From assembly GCA_043798715.1 (NCBI GenBank), contig JAZDOK010000034.1, positions 5,047 through 69,046 of the forward strand: DNA of 64,000 nucleotides, written 5' to 3'. The notes beneath the pieces are model-generated. The model did not search any database. It saw only the letters and a list, made by a program, of their open reading frames with translations, and was not told the DNA's origin. Origin of the DNA: JAZDOK01 sp043798715 (GTDB taxonomy: Bacteria > Vulcanimicrobiota > JAZDOK01). The position numbers were made by a program, and so were the translations under genes. This document shows, one piece after another, positions 18,827 through 26,388 of the stretch (the first letter of the stretch is position 1; the number at the start of each line of letters is the position of its first letter).

Positions 18827-20695
18827 ATGGTTGTTCCATTGGTGCCAGGAGAAATTCTTCACGAACGCTTCGAAGTCAAGCGGATCCTTTCTTCCGGCGA
18901 AGAAGGCGGCGTATACCTGGCCCTGGACAAGACGATCACCGAGAAAAACTGGGTCCTGAAGGAGATCGTTCCCAGCGGCCTGACGACCCAGGAGCTGGTC
19001 GAGCGCACTGAAAAATTTCAGCGTTGCGCCGATACCATCGTCCACTTCGACCACTCTAACCTGGCCAGAATCATTGATTTCTTCAGCGAAGCCAGGAGAC
19101 TTTATGTCGTCATGGAGTACACCGAGGGACTGACTCTCCAGGCGATCTCGGACATGTCGGTCTCGGCTCTGCCCGAAAAACAGGTGCTCGAATGGGCACT
19201 GGAAATTTGTGACGGCCTGTATTACCTTCACAACCGCCCCCAGTCCTTCGTTTTCGATGTTCTGGATCCATCCCACGCCATGGTCACCAGCGAAGGCCGA
19301 ATCAAGCTCATCAACTACGGATTGGATCAGTATTTCAAGCCAGCCGCCTCTGAAAAAGACTACGACAAAACGGGAAAATCCGTCGGGATCGACTTTCGGT
19401 CGCTTGCCAAAACCATACTTTACCTTCTGACCAAGGAAAAATTCAAGGAGGGTGATTTTTTTCCGGAAAATATTCCCGTCTCTACCGCCCTGCAGGGCTT
19501 TTTAAGGAGATGCCTCTCCCAGGATCCCAACAAGGCTTACTCTACCGTCCTGGACGTTAAAAAGGAGCTTCAGAACATCCTGACCCCTTCCGCGGCCCCG
19601 GACTACGGCAAGCGTAAAAAGTCCCCCAGAAAAAAGTGGACTCCTGATTTCAGCCTCTCCATAGGCCGCCTGATGGACTGGATCTTCTATGTCTTTCTCC
19701 AGCAGAAAAAAATCTTTCTTGTGGCTGAGTCGGTTTTAGTCATCCTTATCGCCGGTATCTGGATCTATAACCTGTTCCCCCATTACTCCTATATAAAGAA
19801 AGGCTCTGTCGCCTACGTGGTCTGCAACCAGCGGGAGCTCTGGACGCTCGATTTCTCCTCCCACAAGGTCCTCGACAAGCGCCTCCTGGATAGTGTTATT
19901 TCCGATATCGTGGCCGATCCCAGGAAGGGAGTGTTCTACCTTTCCGGTTACGATACGTCCGAAGTCCTGGTCGCCAACCTGAAGAACAATGAAATTATCG
20001 CCAGGATTCCGGTGGACAAGACTCCCGGCAAAATGATCCTCTCCCGGGACGGATCGCGCCTCTACGTTCTCAACGGCTCCACCAACAATATCTCCGTCGT
20101 GTCAACCGCAGAAAATAAGATGACAGGAATCCTGCCGGTCGGGGGCAACCCCACGGACATGGTCCTCACCTCAAACGGCGAAAGCCTGTACGTCGCCAAC
20201 AACGCCGACAGCACCATCTCTCTTCTGACCCCGCGAAGCGGCAAGTGCCTGGGCAATATCTTTCTCCCGGGCGGCGTTGCCGGGCTGGCCCTGTCTAAAG
20301 ATGAGACGATCCTGTACGTTTCTCTTAAGGAGTGGAATAATCTCAATTCCGTAGTTCTTGAAAGTCAGGAGATCCAATATACCTACCCCGATGTCGGCGG
20401 GGATAAGCCCACCGACATCGTACTCTCTCCTGACGGAAGGAACCTCTTCGTGCTGGGCACACGCAATGGCCGCGTGGGCGTAGTCAATATCGAAAGCCGG
20501 AAACTCTCGGGAGTGATCAGTGCGGGACGCCTGCCAACTCACTTACTAAAGGTTCCCAAGGGTGAAAGATCCTTTGACATCTGGGTATCAAACAAGGGCA
20601 GCAACACCATTTCCCATATTGATACCTCCGCAGCCCGGCTTTACATGACGATCAATGTGGGCAAAACCCCTACGGCAATAGGTTTTTCAAAATAG
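18827..20695 (+). CDS. membrane pseudokinase with C-terminal YVTN-type beta-propeller
   Basis: The N-terminal 255 residues have a Ser/Thr kinase fold: a start like RFEVKRIL, a VLKEI lysine near residue 45 and the hinge VVMEYTEGLTL. The catalytic motifs are degraded. The glycine loop reads SSGEEGG. The usual RDLKPSN segment appears as DVLDPSH (about 144-150), and DFG is NYG (163-165). Activity is therefore doubtful. A basic linker leads to one membrane helix (about 296-316) and then a repeat region with YVTN-like motifs (RLYVLNGSTNNISVVST, ESLYVANNADSTISLL), predicted to be an extracytoplasmic propeller. The frame extends to TTG 18788. ATG 18827 is preferred but its ribosome site is weak. Confidence 0.8.
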   Translation: MVVPLVPGEILHERFEVKRILSSGEEGGVYLALDKTITEKNWVLKEIVPSGLTTQELVERTEKFQRCADTIVHFDHSNLARIIDFFSEARRLYVVMEYTEGLTLQAISDMSVSALPEKQVLEWALEICDGLYYLHNRPQSFVFDVLDPSHAMVTSEGRIKLINYGLDQYFKPAASEKDYDKTGKSVGIDFRSLAKTILYLLTKEKFKEGDFFPENIPVSTALQGFLRRCLSQDPNKAYSTVLDVKKELQNILTPSAAPDYGKRKKSPRKKWTPDFSLSIGRLMDWIFYVFLQQKKIFLVAESVLVILIAGIWIYNLFPHYSYIKKGSVAYVVCNQRELWTLDFSSHKVLDKRLLDSVISDIVADPRKGVFYLSGYDTSEVLVANLKNNEIIARIPVDKTPGKMILSRDGSRLYVLNGSTNNISVVSTAENKMTGILPVGGNPTDMVLTSNGESLYVANNADSTISLLTPRSGKCLGNIFLPGGVAGLALSKDETILYVSLKEWNNLNSVVLESQEIQYTYPDVGGDKPTDIVLSPDGRNLFVLGTRNGRVGVVNIESRKLSGVISAGRLPTHLLKVPKGERSFDIWVSNKGSNTISHIDTSAARLYMTINVGKTPTAIGFSK

Positions 20696-20728
20696 CCTAT
20701 AGGTGTTCGGATAAGGGAAATGAATCCA

Positions 20729-20749
20729 CAGATTACGCAGATTACGCAG
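20729..20749 (+). repeat. short tandem CAGATTACG repeat
   Basis: Two perfect copies of CAGATTACG plus CAG lie just after the pseudokinase gene. Similar ATTACGCAG runs are scattered between genes in many bacterial genomes. No function is evident. Confidence 0.5.
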
Positions 20750-20810
20750 GAAGAAATGGGAATAACCCCGACAGCACGAACAGACCACCGCTATTTCAGG
20801 CGGCCCGGGC

Positions 20811-21803
20811 TCACTTTTTTTGGAATATCTCTCGAATCTCCCGGATCGCGAGTCTTTTTTCTTTCTGCAATCGCCGGATTTCTTTTATTTTTTTCAGGGC
20901 GTCCTCTGAAAAGAGCTGAAAGCCTCCCGGCGTTTGGCTGGAGGAATAGAGCAGGCCTTCCTTCGTCCAGAAGCGGATGGTGGGAACGGATTCCCCGCTC
21001 ATTTTTGACACTTCCCCTATTTTGAGCAGGAGCGCCTTACGCCTGGGGGGCCTTTCTTCCTTCTGTTCAATCGCCTCAAGGTAAATATTCAGCGATCGAA
21101 TCACCGCCTCGCAGATGATCTCGTAAAAATCATCCATCGTTCCGTGGAGATCGCATTTTTCCAGTGCATCGAGGTATTTCAGGCGGTCTTCCTTCCGAAT
21201 CAGCGCCGGGGGATAACCTTTCTGAAGAAGTAGGAGATTCATGAGAAGACGCGCCGTTCTTCCGTTTCCATCTGAAAACGGGTGGATGCTCACCAGTTTA
21301 TAGTGCGCATCGGCGGCGATGAGAATGGGTGAATCTGAAAGAGGCCCATGGAGCCATCCCAGGAATTTTTCAATCAGAGAGGGGACTTTCAACGGATTCG
21401 GGAGGACCACGCGGGAACCGGCGATTCGCACCGGCATCCTCCTGAAGATACCGGCGTTCCCGTCGTCAATCCGGTGAAGAATCATCCGGTGGATTTCCCG
21501 GATTTCCCGCTCTCCGATGTCGAACCTCTTTTTTCCGGCGAGAGTCTGAATGTAAGCCAATGCCTCAACATGATTCACGGCTTCGAGGTGCTCTCTTAAG
21601 CTCTTTCCGCTCACCGTGAGTCCTTTTTCGACCACCAGGGCCGTCTCCTGACGGGTGAGGGTGTTTCCTTCGATGGCGTTGGAAGTGTAGGTAAGCTCGA
21701 TTGTGAACCACTCCTCAAGATTTTTCAACACTTCCGGAGAAAGCGGTCTCAAAGCGTCGAGCCTTTTTTTCTTTTCTTCAATCCGTCTCAATATGTCTTT
21801 CAT
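20811..21803 (-). CDS. Fic family protein fused to a MerR-type DNA-binding domain
   Basis: Fic proteins transfer AMP or related groups to target hydroxyls. The 330-residue protein has the inhibitory helix motif SNAIEGN at residues 41-47 (class II, N-terminal) and the complete catalytic motif HPFSDGNGRTAR at 174-185. From about 260 to 330 it carries a MerR-like helix-turn-helix (KIGEVSKMSGESVPTIRFW, then KEGLL and GGFQLFSEDAL). This is instead of the more common ArsR- or GntR-like winged helix. The promoter overlaps a TGATACT direct repeat and would give an almost leaderless transcript, so self-regulation is likely. No partner antitoxin gene is adjacent. Confidence 0.9.
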   Translation of the reverse strand: MKDILRRIEEKKKRLDALRPLSPEVLKNLEEWFTIELTYTSNAIEGNTLTRQETALVVEKGLTVSGKSLREHLEAVNHVEALAYIQTLAGKKRFDIGEREIREIHRMILHRIDDGNAGIFRRMPVRIAGSRVVLPNPLKVPSLIEKFLGWLHGPLSDSPILIAADAHYKLVSIHPFSDGNGRTARLLMNLLLLQKGYPPALIRKEDRLKYLDALEKCDLHGTMDDFYEIICEAVIRSLNIYLEAIEQKEERPPRRKALLLKIGEVSKMSGESVPTIRFWTKEGLLYSSSQTPGGFQLFSEDALKKIKEIRRLQKEKRLAIREIREIFQKK

Positions 21804-21839
21804 AGTATCAATTATAAAGTATCACTTAAGAGTTGTCAA
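21804..21839 (-). promoter_or_regulatory. promoter of fic-merR with TGATACT operator-like repeat
   Basis: On the minus strand TTGACA (21834-21839) and TATAAT (21811-21816) are 17 bp apart. TGATACT occurs twice in direct orientation, 14 bp apart, flanking the -10 box. The predicted start of transcription falls within a base or two of the ATG at 21803, and no ribosome site is visible. The message may be leaderless. Confidence 0.7.
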
Positions 21840-21981
21840 ATGAGGCCTTAGATACGCAAGCCTTGGAAAAGTCATCATACAAGTAGATTCTTTGAAACAG
21901 GAATTACTGCTACTTTTAGGTGCTTTGATAAAAATGATCTTGAGCCCAGAGAATTTGACCCCAAATAATTGGTTGCGCTTA

Positions 21982-22347
21982 TCACCCGAGCGCTGACCAG
22001 ATCATCTTCTCATCGTTTTTCAAAATACTAAGAATGCCACCCTCCGGACTGGCGTGCAACATCGCAACAGTTTCCCCCCGATTGTTGCTGATGGCAATGG
22101 CCCCGCCGTCTGATACGGCAAACACATTCGCTCCAAGCTCCCCTTGATTGTTGCGAACGGCAATACCGCCGCCATCTTCATCGGCACTCATATTAACGAC
22201 AGCCTTCCCCTGGCTGTTGTATAAAGCAAGGCCACCACCTTCTTTTGTTGCTATGAGCTTTCCTACTAATCTCCCGTCTGCAGTCACAAAAGATAATCCT
22301 CCCGGGGGTATTACAATTTCGTTTGCATGGTTGTCAATTTCTGACAT
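21982..22347 (-). CDS. small protein made of about 22-residue glycine-rich repeats
   Basis: This 121-residue protein has no signal peptide. From about residue 25 to 118 it consists of four imperfect repeats, each with a GGG(L/I)A segment followed by an N-x-(Q/R)G turn: EGGGLALYNSQGK, DGGGIAVRNNQGE, DGGAIAISNNRGE, then EGGILSILKNDEK. The pattern suggests a small beta-solenoid or stacked beta-hairpins. I do not recognise the family. GGAGG lies before the ATG. No operon partner is clear. Confidence 0.7.
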   Translation of the reverse strand: MSEIDNHANEIVIPPGGLSFVTADGRLVGKLIATKEGGGLALYNSQGKAVVNMSADEDGGGIAVRNNQGELGANVFAVSDGGAIAISNNRGETVAMLHASPEGGILSILKNDEKMIWSALG

Positions 22348-22439
22348 ATATCAACACCCTCCTTCTTTATTGACTCCTTGACGTGTTTAAAAACCGCAGG
22401 GGGAAAACCTGAAAATCACCCTGCGAGTCGTTTTGTGAC

Positions 22440-23216
22440 TTATTGCTTTTCTTTCCTCAGCACGGAGATAACCTCGGCCAGGATGCTTACCGCTATTTCG
22501 GCGGGGGTCTCGCCGCCGATTTTAAGGCCCACCGGTGCGTGTACCTTCGCGATCATTTCTTTCGGTATCCCTTCTTCCCGCAGGGCGTCGAAAATGGCCT
22601 TCACTTTTTTTATGCTCCCGATCATGCCCAGGTAGGCCAGGGGTTTCCGGATGCAGAAACTGAGAGCCTCGCGGTCGTGTTCATGGGAATAGGTGGCTAT
22701 GACCACGAGAGAGCGCTCATCCAGGGGAAGCGTCGGCAGGATTTCCTCCCAGGGCCCCACCCAGAGGCGATCGGCGTCCGGGAAACGTTCGGTAGTGGCG
22801 AAATCCGGCCGGTCGTCCACGACATTCACGCGCATTCCCAGAATTTTTGCGATGTTGGCCAAAGGCCGGCCCACGTGTCCGGCTCCGAATATGAATAGGG
22901 GAGGGGCCTTCTGCACGGTTTCCACGAAAATCTCCATCTCTCCTCCGCAGAGAGCGCCGATGCCTTTCTGCGTGAGGTCGTACTTGAGGATACGGGCGGC
23001 CTCTCCGCTCTTTAAAATATTGCGGGCCTCCTCAAGGGCCAGCTCCTCCATGCGGCCTCCGCCGACGGAGCCCACTGTCTTCCCGTCCGCTTTATAGAGC
23101 ATCTTGGCGCCCGCCTTGCGGGGGGTGCCGCCGGTGGCCGCCGTGACCGTAAGAAGCACGGCCTCTTCACCGGACTCCAGGCACTTAAGTATCTCTTCGT
23201 AAATCTGTCTTTCCAT
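22440..23216 (-). CDS. xdhC: XdhC/CoxI-family molybdenum cofactor insertion protein
   Basis: XdhC binds and protects Moco, promotes its sulfuration and delivers it to xanthine dehydrogenase-type enzymes. The 258-residue protein has the N-terminal XdhC domain (GGTPRKAGAKML, VGSVGGGRMEE) and a C-terminal Rossmann domain starting LFIFGAGHVGRPLA. The typical ending VGLKIGGETPAEIAVSI is also present. It fits with mocA, yqeC and the 2Fe-2S subunit about 4.2 to 6.8 kb away on the same strand, but is now separated from them by mazEF, mscL, unknown genes and an IS. Confidence 0.92.
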   Translation of the reverse strand: MERQIYEEILKCLESGEEAVLLTVTAATGGTPRKAGAKMLYKADGKTVGSVGGGRMEELALEEARNILKSGEAARILKYDLTQKGIGALCGGEMEIFVETVQKAPPLFIFGAGHVGRPLANIAKILGMRVNVVDDRPDFATTERFPDADRLWVGPWEEILPTLPLDERSLVVIATYSHEHDREALSFCIRKPLAYLGMIGSIKKVKAIFDALREEGIPKEMIAKVHAPVGLKIGGETPAEIAVSILAEVISVLRKEKQ

Positions 23217-23507
23217 ATCAACAATCTCCTATCTCCGGACTTCCGTCCGCTGGCCCTTGACTCCTGTTTTCTGTATTCTTTTCCTTGAATTCTCCCGCAA
23301 AATCATCCTTCCTCTTTTTGGCAGGAGCCGCGGCGGGATCCCGTCATCGCATTCTGCGGGACCCCGCCAGGGGAGGCGGCAGGATGCGCGGGAAAACCAG
23401 GGTATTCGCCCGCCTTGGAATCAAATATTCAAGGCACATGCCTGAGCGTTGAGTTGACAAATAACGGGACATGGGCTATACTTGGTATAGCCAAGGAGGA
23501 ATTTAAT
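23217..23507. other. gene-free region between xdhC and mazEF with strong hairpin
   Basis: No credible gene is seen here. A 12-bp near-perfect inverted repeat (arms 23332-23343 and 23357-23368, one mismatch, 13-base loop) forms a GC-rich hairpin. There is no T-run, so it is not a classical terminator. The mazEF promoter occupies the right end. Confidence 0.5.
23454..23492 (+). promoter_or_regulatory. mazEF promoter with overlapping palindromic operator
   Basis: TTGACA at 23454-23459 and TATACT at 23477-23482 are 17 bp apart. A perfect inverted repeat GGCTATAC-TTG-GTATAGCC at 23474-23492 covers the -10 box and the start of transcription. This is where the AbrB-fold antitoxin, alone or with the toxin, would be expected to bind for autorepression. 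Confidence 0.8.
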
Positions 23508-23756
23508 ATGGTTACCAGGGTTCAAAAATGGGGCAACAGTCAAGGGCTCCGCGTGAGTAAGGAAATTTTAGAAAAAGTGAATATCGCCATTGGGGATACC
23601 GTTGATGTGAGCGCCAAGGAGGGGGCTATTTTCATCAAGCCTCTTAAACAGTTGCGGGGTAGATATAGTCTTAAAGACCTGGTCGCTCAAATGCCAAAAG
23701 ACTATAACCATGCTAAAGAGGGCTGGGGGAAGCCGATGGGGAAGGAAGTTTGGTAA
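23508..23756 (+). CDS. mazE: MazE-family antitoxin (AbrB/SpoVT DNA-binding fold)
   Basis: MazE neutralises MazF and represses its own operon. The 82-residue protein has the swapped-hairpin motif VTRVQKWGNSQGLRVSKEIL at its N-terminus and a C-terminal toxin-binding tail containing DYNHAKEGWGKPMGKEVW. A longer frame exists from 23415, but the promoter and AAGGAGGA (23492-23499) fix the start at ATG 23508. The stop is immediately followed by the mazF ATG. Confidence 0.93.
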   Translation: MVTRVQKWGNSQGLRVSKEILEKVNIAIGDTVDVSAKEGAIFIKPLKQLRGRYSLKDLVAQMPKDYNHAKEGWGKPMGKEVW

Positions 23757-24092
23757 ATGTCAAATTACACGCCTCGTAAGGGCGACTTGGTTGTTCTCTC
23801 GTTTGACCCCCAGGCAGGTCACGAACAAAAAGGCAGAAGACCTGCCCTGATAGTAAGTAATGATTTATTCAATAAACACACTGGTTTTGCGATAGCCTGT
23901 CCGGTAACGAATACGTATCGAAAGATTCCTTTTCATGTGAAAATTCCTTCCGGTTCATCGCTTACCGGCTTTGTTATGGTTGATCAAGTTAAGTCGATAG
24001 ATTATCAAAGCCGGCATATCGAGTTTGTTGAAAGAGCTGCACAGGAGTTGATAGAAGAAGTACTGAGTATTTTAGATGCGTGTATATTTTAA
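23757..24092 (+). CDS. mazF: MazF-family endoribonuclease toxin
   Basis: MazF cleaves mRNA at short single-stranded motifs and halts translation. The 111-residue protein matches the family along its length. It shows RKGDLVVLSFDPQAGHEQKGRRPALIVS (split here as RKGDLVVLSFDPQ and GRRPALIVS), CPVTNTYRKIPFHVKIP, and GFVMVDQVKSIDY. The active-site Arg and Thr positions appear to be present. Translation is coupled to mazE (TAA directly followed by ATG). Confidence 0.94.
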   Translation: MSNYTPRKGDLVVLSFDPQAGHEQKGRRPALIVSNDLFNKHTGFAIACPVTNTYRKIPFHVKIPSGSSLTGFVMVDQVKSIDYQSRHIEFVERAAQELIEEVLSILDACIF

Positions 24093-24125
24093 TCTTCAAT
24101 AGATTATTCGAACAGCAGGAGCAGT

Positions 24126-24542
24126 ATGAAAACATTTCTCGCCGGGTTTCTTTTGCTTTCTGTTGCCGTCTTCGCAATGGCGGGCAATGAACGGGAACTG
24201 CTCAAGGATTACCGCGGCAATGTCGTTTTGCCGCCGGAGTTGTACCGGACCTACGCCGGTGTCGTTTCCGCCTTTAATAGCGGCAAACAGGAGGAAATAG
24301 AGAAGTTCTGTTTTTCCGGAAAAATCAAATTCACGACGACGCCCCGGGCTGCAAAACCTGAGTACGGCCAGGACATCAACCTGCCATTCCTGAAGGATGG
24401 TTTTGACAAGTTCATCTTAAACCTGCGAAAAGACAGCGATAAAGAATACCTGATCAGAACGGGAACAACAGCGTTGTGGTTTTTACTGTGTGATGACGGC
24501 AAGTGGAAGCTGGTAAAATATCTGGACAAGCCAATCATGTAG
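24126..24542 (+). CDS. small secreted protein of unknown function
   Basis: This 138-residue protein starts with a clear signal peptide (KTFLAGFLLLSVAVFAMA, cleavage after AMA). The mature part has a region resembling a small alpha-beta fold (SAFNSGKQEEIEKFCF, then ALWFLLCDDGKWKLVKYLD). Its ending resembles SnoaL/NTF2-like proteins, though this is only an impression. It follows mazF by 33 bp. A CAGGAGCAG site precedes ATG 24126. Confidence 0.7.
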   Translation: MKTFLAGFLLLSVAVFAMAGNERELLKDYRGNVVLPPELYRTYAGVVSAFNSGKQEEIEKFCFSGKIKFTTTPRAAKPEYGQDINLPFLKDGFDKFILNLRKDSDKEYLIRTGTTALWFLLCDDGKWKLVKYLDKPIM

Positions 24543-24553
24543 GAGCGCCCAAC

Positions 24554-24582
24554 TTTAAAAAGCATGGAAACTATGTTATAAT
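24554..24582 (+). promoter_or_regulatory. probable mscL promoter
   Basis: TATAAT at 24577-24582 is perfect. A weak TTTAAA at 24554-24559 lies 17 bp upstream. Transcription would start near 24589, with a 48-base leader to ATG 24637. Confidence 0.5.
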
Positions 24583-24636
24583 GTGGGGAATAGATTTCCA
24601 GAGACAACCTGATTTCGTCGCGAAGGAGAGTGTAAA

Positions 24637-25065
24637 ATGGGAATGATCAAGGAATTCAAGGAATTCGCCATGCGCGGGAATGTCGTGGATATGGCTGTAG
24701 GCATCATCATCGGCGGTGCATTCGGCAAGATCATCAGCTCCCTGGTCAATGACGTGATCATGCCGCCGATTGGCCTTCTCCTGGGGAACGTCGATTTTGC
24801 CGGCCTGGCGATTACGCTCAGGGGGAAAACAGAGGGGGCCGAGGCGGTCGCCATTAAATACGGTTTGTTCATCAACACCATCCTGGACTTTATCCTCGTG
24901 GCTTTTGCGATCTTCATCGTCATCAAGCAGATGAATCGCTTCAGGGAAAAAAAGGAGGCACAGCCGGCCGCTCCGACGACCAGGGAATGTCCGAAATGTT
25001 TTTCCGCCATTTCGATTAAGGCGACGCGCTGCCCGAACTGCACTTCAGAACTTCAGGCCTCGTAA
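24637..25065 (+). CDS. mscL: large-conductance mechanosensitive channel MscL
   Basis: MscL opens under membrane tension to release solutes on osmotic downshock. The 142-residue protein has the N-terminal amphipathic helix ([19 protein letters not shown]), pore helix [21 protein letters not shown] and second membrane segment (about residues 85-107). After the usual helical tail it carries an extra zinc-ribbon-like end with two CxxC pairs (RECPKCF and RCPNCTSE), a known variant in some MscL proteins. Confidence 0.94.
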   Translation: MGMIKEFKEFAMRGNVVDMAVGIIIGGAFGKIISSLVNDVIMPPIGLLLGNVDFAGLAITLRGKTEGAEAVAIKYGLFINTILDFILVAFAIFIVIKQMNRFREKKEAQPAAPTTRECPKCFSAISIKATRCPNCTSELQAS

Positions 25066-25220
25066 ATAAAACGCAAGATTTTTCTCAGGGGACCGATCTG
25101 GCGCGGCTTTTCGCAGAAAAAGTAAAATTTTCATCCTTGAGAATCCGGGAGAAGAGGGAAGAACCTGAGGGAATCAGGAAAGGCGCCAATTATTACCGAC
25201 TCCTGTAGTTATGGTGAAAA

Positions 25221-26273
25221 ATGAAAATCACGTTGTTTGTTCTTCTGTCTCTCCTGATGGTTTATTCCCCGGTTTGCGCCGAGGATCGCTCACCTGTAGC
25301 CCGGCAAGAGGAAGTGGCGCCGCAAGGAGAATATGCAAAGATCGATACGTCGGGAATTATTCGCGACATGAAGATCCTGGATGGCGGCGATAAAGCGGCG
25401 CGAGAAGCGCTCATTAAAAAGATCAAGAAGGCTCCCGGAGATTATGCGCCTCCCGTATTTATTTCTATGGCGCAGTGCCTCTATGAGAAGCAGGATTACG
25501 AAGGCGCTTATTTCTGGTTCTGCTTCGGCCGCCTGCGCGGGAGATACGACGCCGCTCGATGCGCCGATGTCAGCGCGCGGGAGGGCATTGATGCCATGAT
25601 TATCAATGTAAATCCCGAGCTGCGAAAGTATCCCGCCACGCTCAAAAACCCCGATGACATCGTCACGCTGGCGAAGCGAATCGTCAGGCTGGATGAAGCC
25701 ATGCCCTACCGTTACGATCATCGCTGGCTGAATTTACACGGCATGGGCGCTTTCATCGGCGGCAAACAGCCGCTCAGTCTTCCGGAATCAGAATGGACGG
25801 CCATGGCCGGGGAAGTGCGGAAAGACTTTCTGAAGGGCGCAGAAGAGTTGGCCGTTGCATTAAAGAAGAAAAAGATGAAGGAGCCCAGCCCGACACCAGT
25901 CCAAACACTGGAACAGAGACTTCGGGATTTCGCCCTGGATCCCAATGAGGTGAAGAGTTTTCTCGATCTCATAAAGCGCTGCCTTACTGCAGACGACAAG
26001 CAAAAATTCTCTTCGCTCATGGATTTTCCCATAACGATCATGCTCTATGGGAAACGCGTAAAAATAAAAAACAAGGGTGAGTTTGTCAAAAACTACAACG
26101 AAATAATCAATGCCAAAGTCAGAAAATCCGTGTCCCGGCAAAAATATGAGGATTTATTCATCAACTGCCAGGGCGTGATGATCGGCAATGGAGAAATCTG
26201 GTTTAATTCCATCGTTGAGAATCCCAAAACAAACCAGAAAACAGAATTAAAAATTATCGCTATCAATAATTGA
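25221..26273 (+). CDS. secreted protein of unknown function
   Basis: This 350-residue protein has a signal peptide (KITLFVLLSLLMVYSPVCA). The middle part (about residues 70-190) is helical with features of Sel1/TPR-like repeats (YEKQDYEGAYFWFCFGRLRGRYDA). The C-terminal 110 residues look like a separate alpha-beta domain with strands near MDFPITIMLYGKR and GVMIGNGEIWFNSIV, again similar to the NTF2/SnoaL style seen in the shorter secreted protein upstream. The two may be related in purpose, but no function can be stated. Confidence 0.7.
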   Translation: MKITLFVLLSLLMVYSPVCAEDRSPVARQEEVAPQGEYAKIDTSGIIRDMKILDGGDKAAREALIKKIKKAPGDYAPPVFISMAQCLYEKQDYEGAYFWFCFGRLRGRYDAARCADVSAREGIDAMIINVNPELRKYPATLKNPDDIVTLAKRIVRLDEAMPYRYDHRWLNLHGMGAFIGGKQPLSLPESEWTAMAGEVRKDFLKGAEELAVALKKKKMKEPSPTPVQTLEQRLRDFALDPNEVKSFLDLIKRCLTADDKQKFSSLMDFPITIMLYGKRVKIKNKGEFVKNYNEIINAKVRKSVSRQKYEDLFINCQGVMIGNGEIWFNSIVENPKTNQKTELKIIAINN

Positions 26274-26361
26274 CGACATGAGGTCATAACGGAGGTGACC
26301 TGGATACTGAGGGTTCCCCAAGCGGTCGCCATTTTTCTGTTACGGAAAATGATTGGAACTA

Positions 26362-26388
26362 TTGATACCTGTATAAATAAAGTCCTAT
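26362..26388 (+). repeat. left terminal inverted repeat of IS630-type element
   Basis: This 27-bp repeat begins TTGATACC and ends GTCCTAT. It pairs with 27440-27466 at 22 of 27 positions. The transposase stop codon lies within it. Confidence 0.85.

Noticed and set aside
23332..23368. GC-rich hairpin as a terminator
   Set aside because: There is no T-run on either strand after the stem, so termination is not supported; it is noted only as a structure in the intergenic region.
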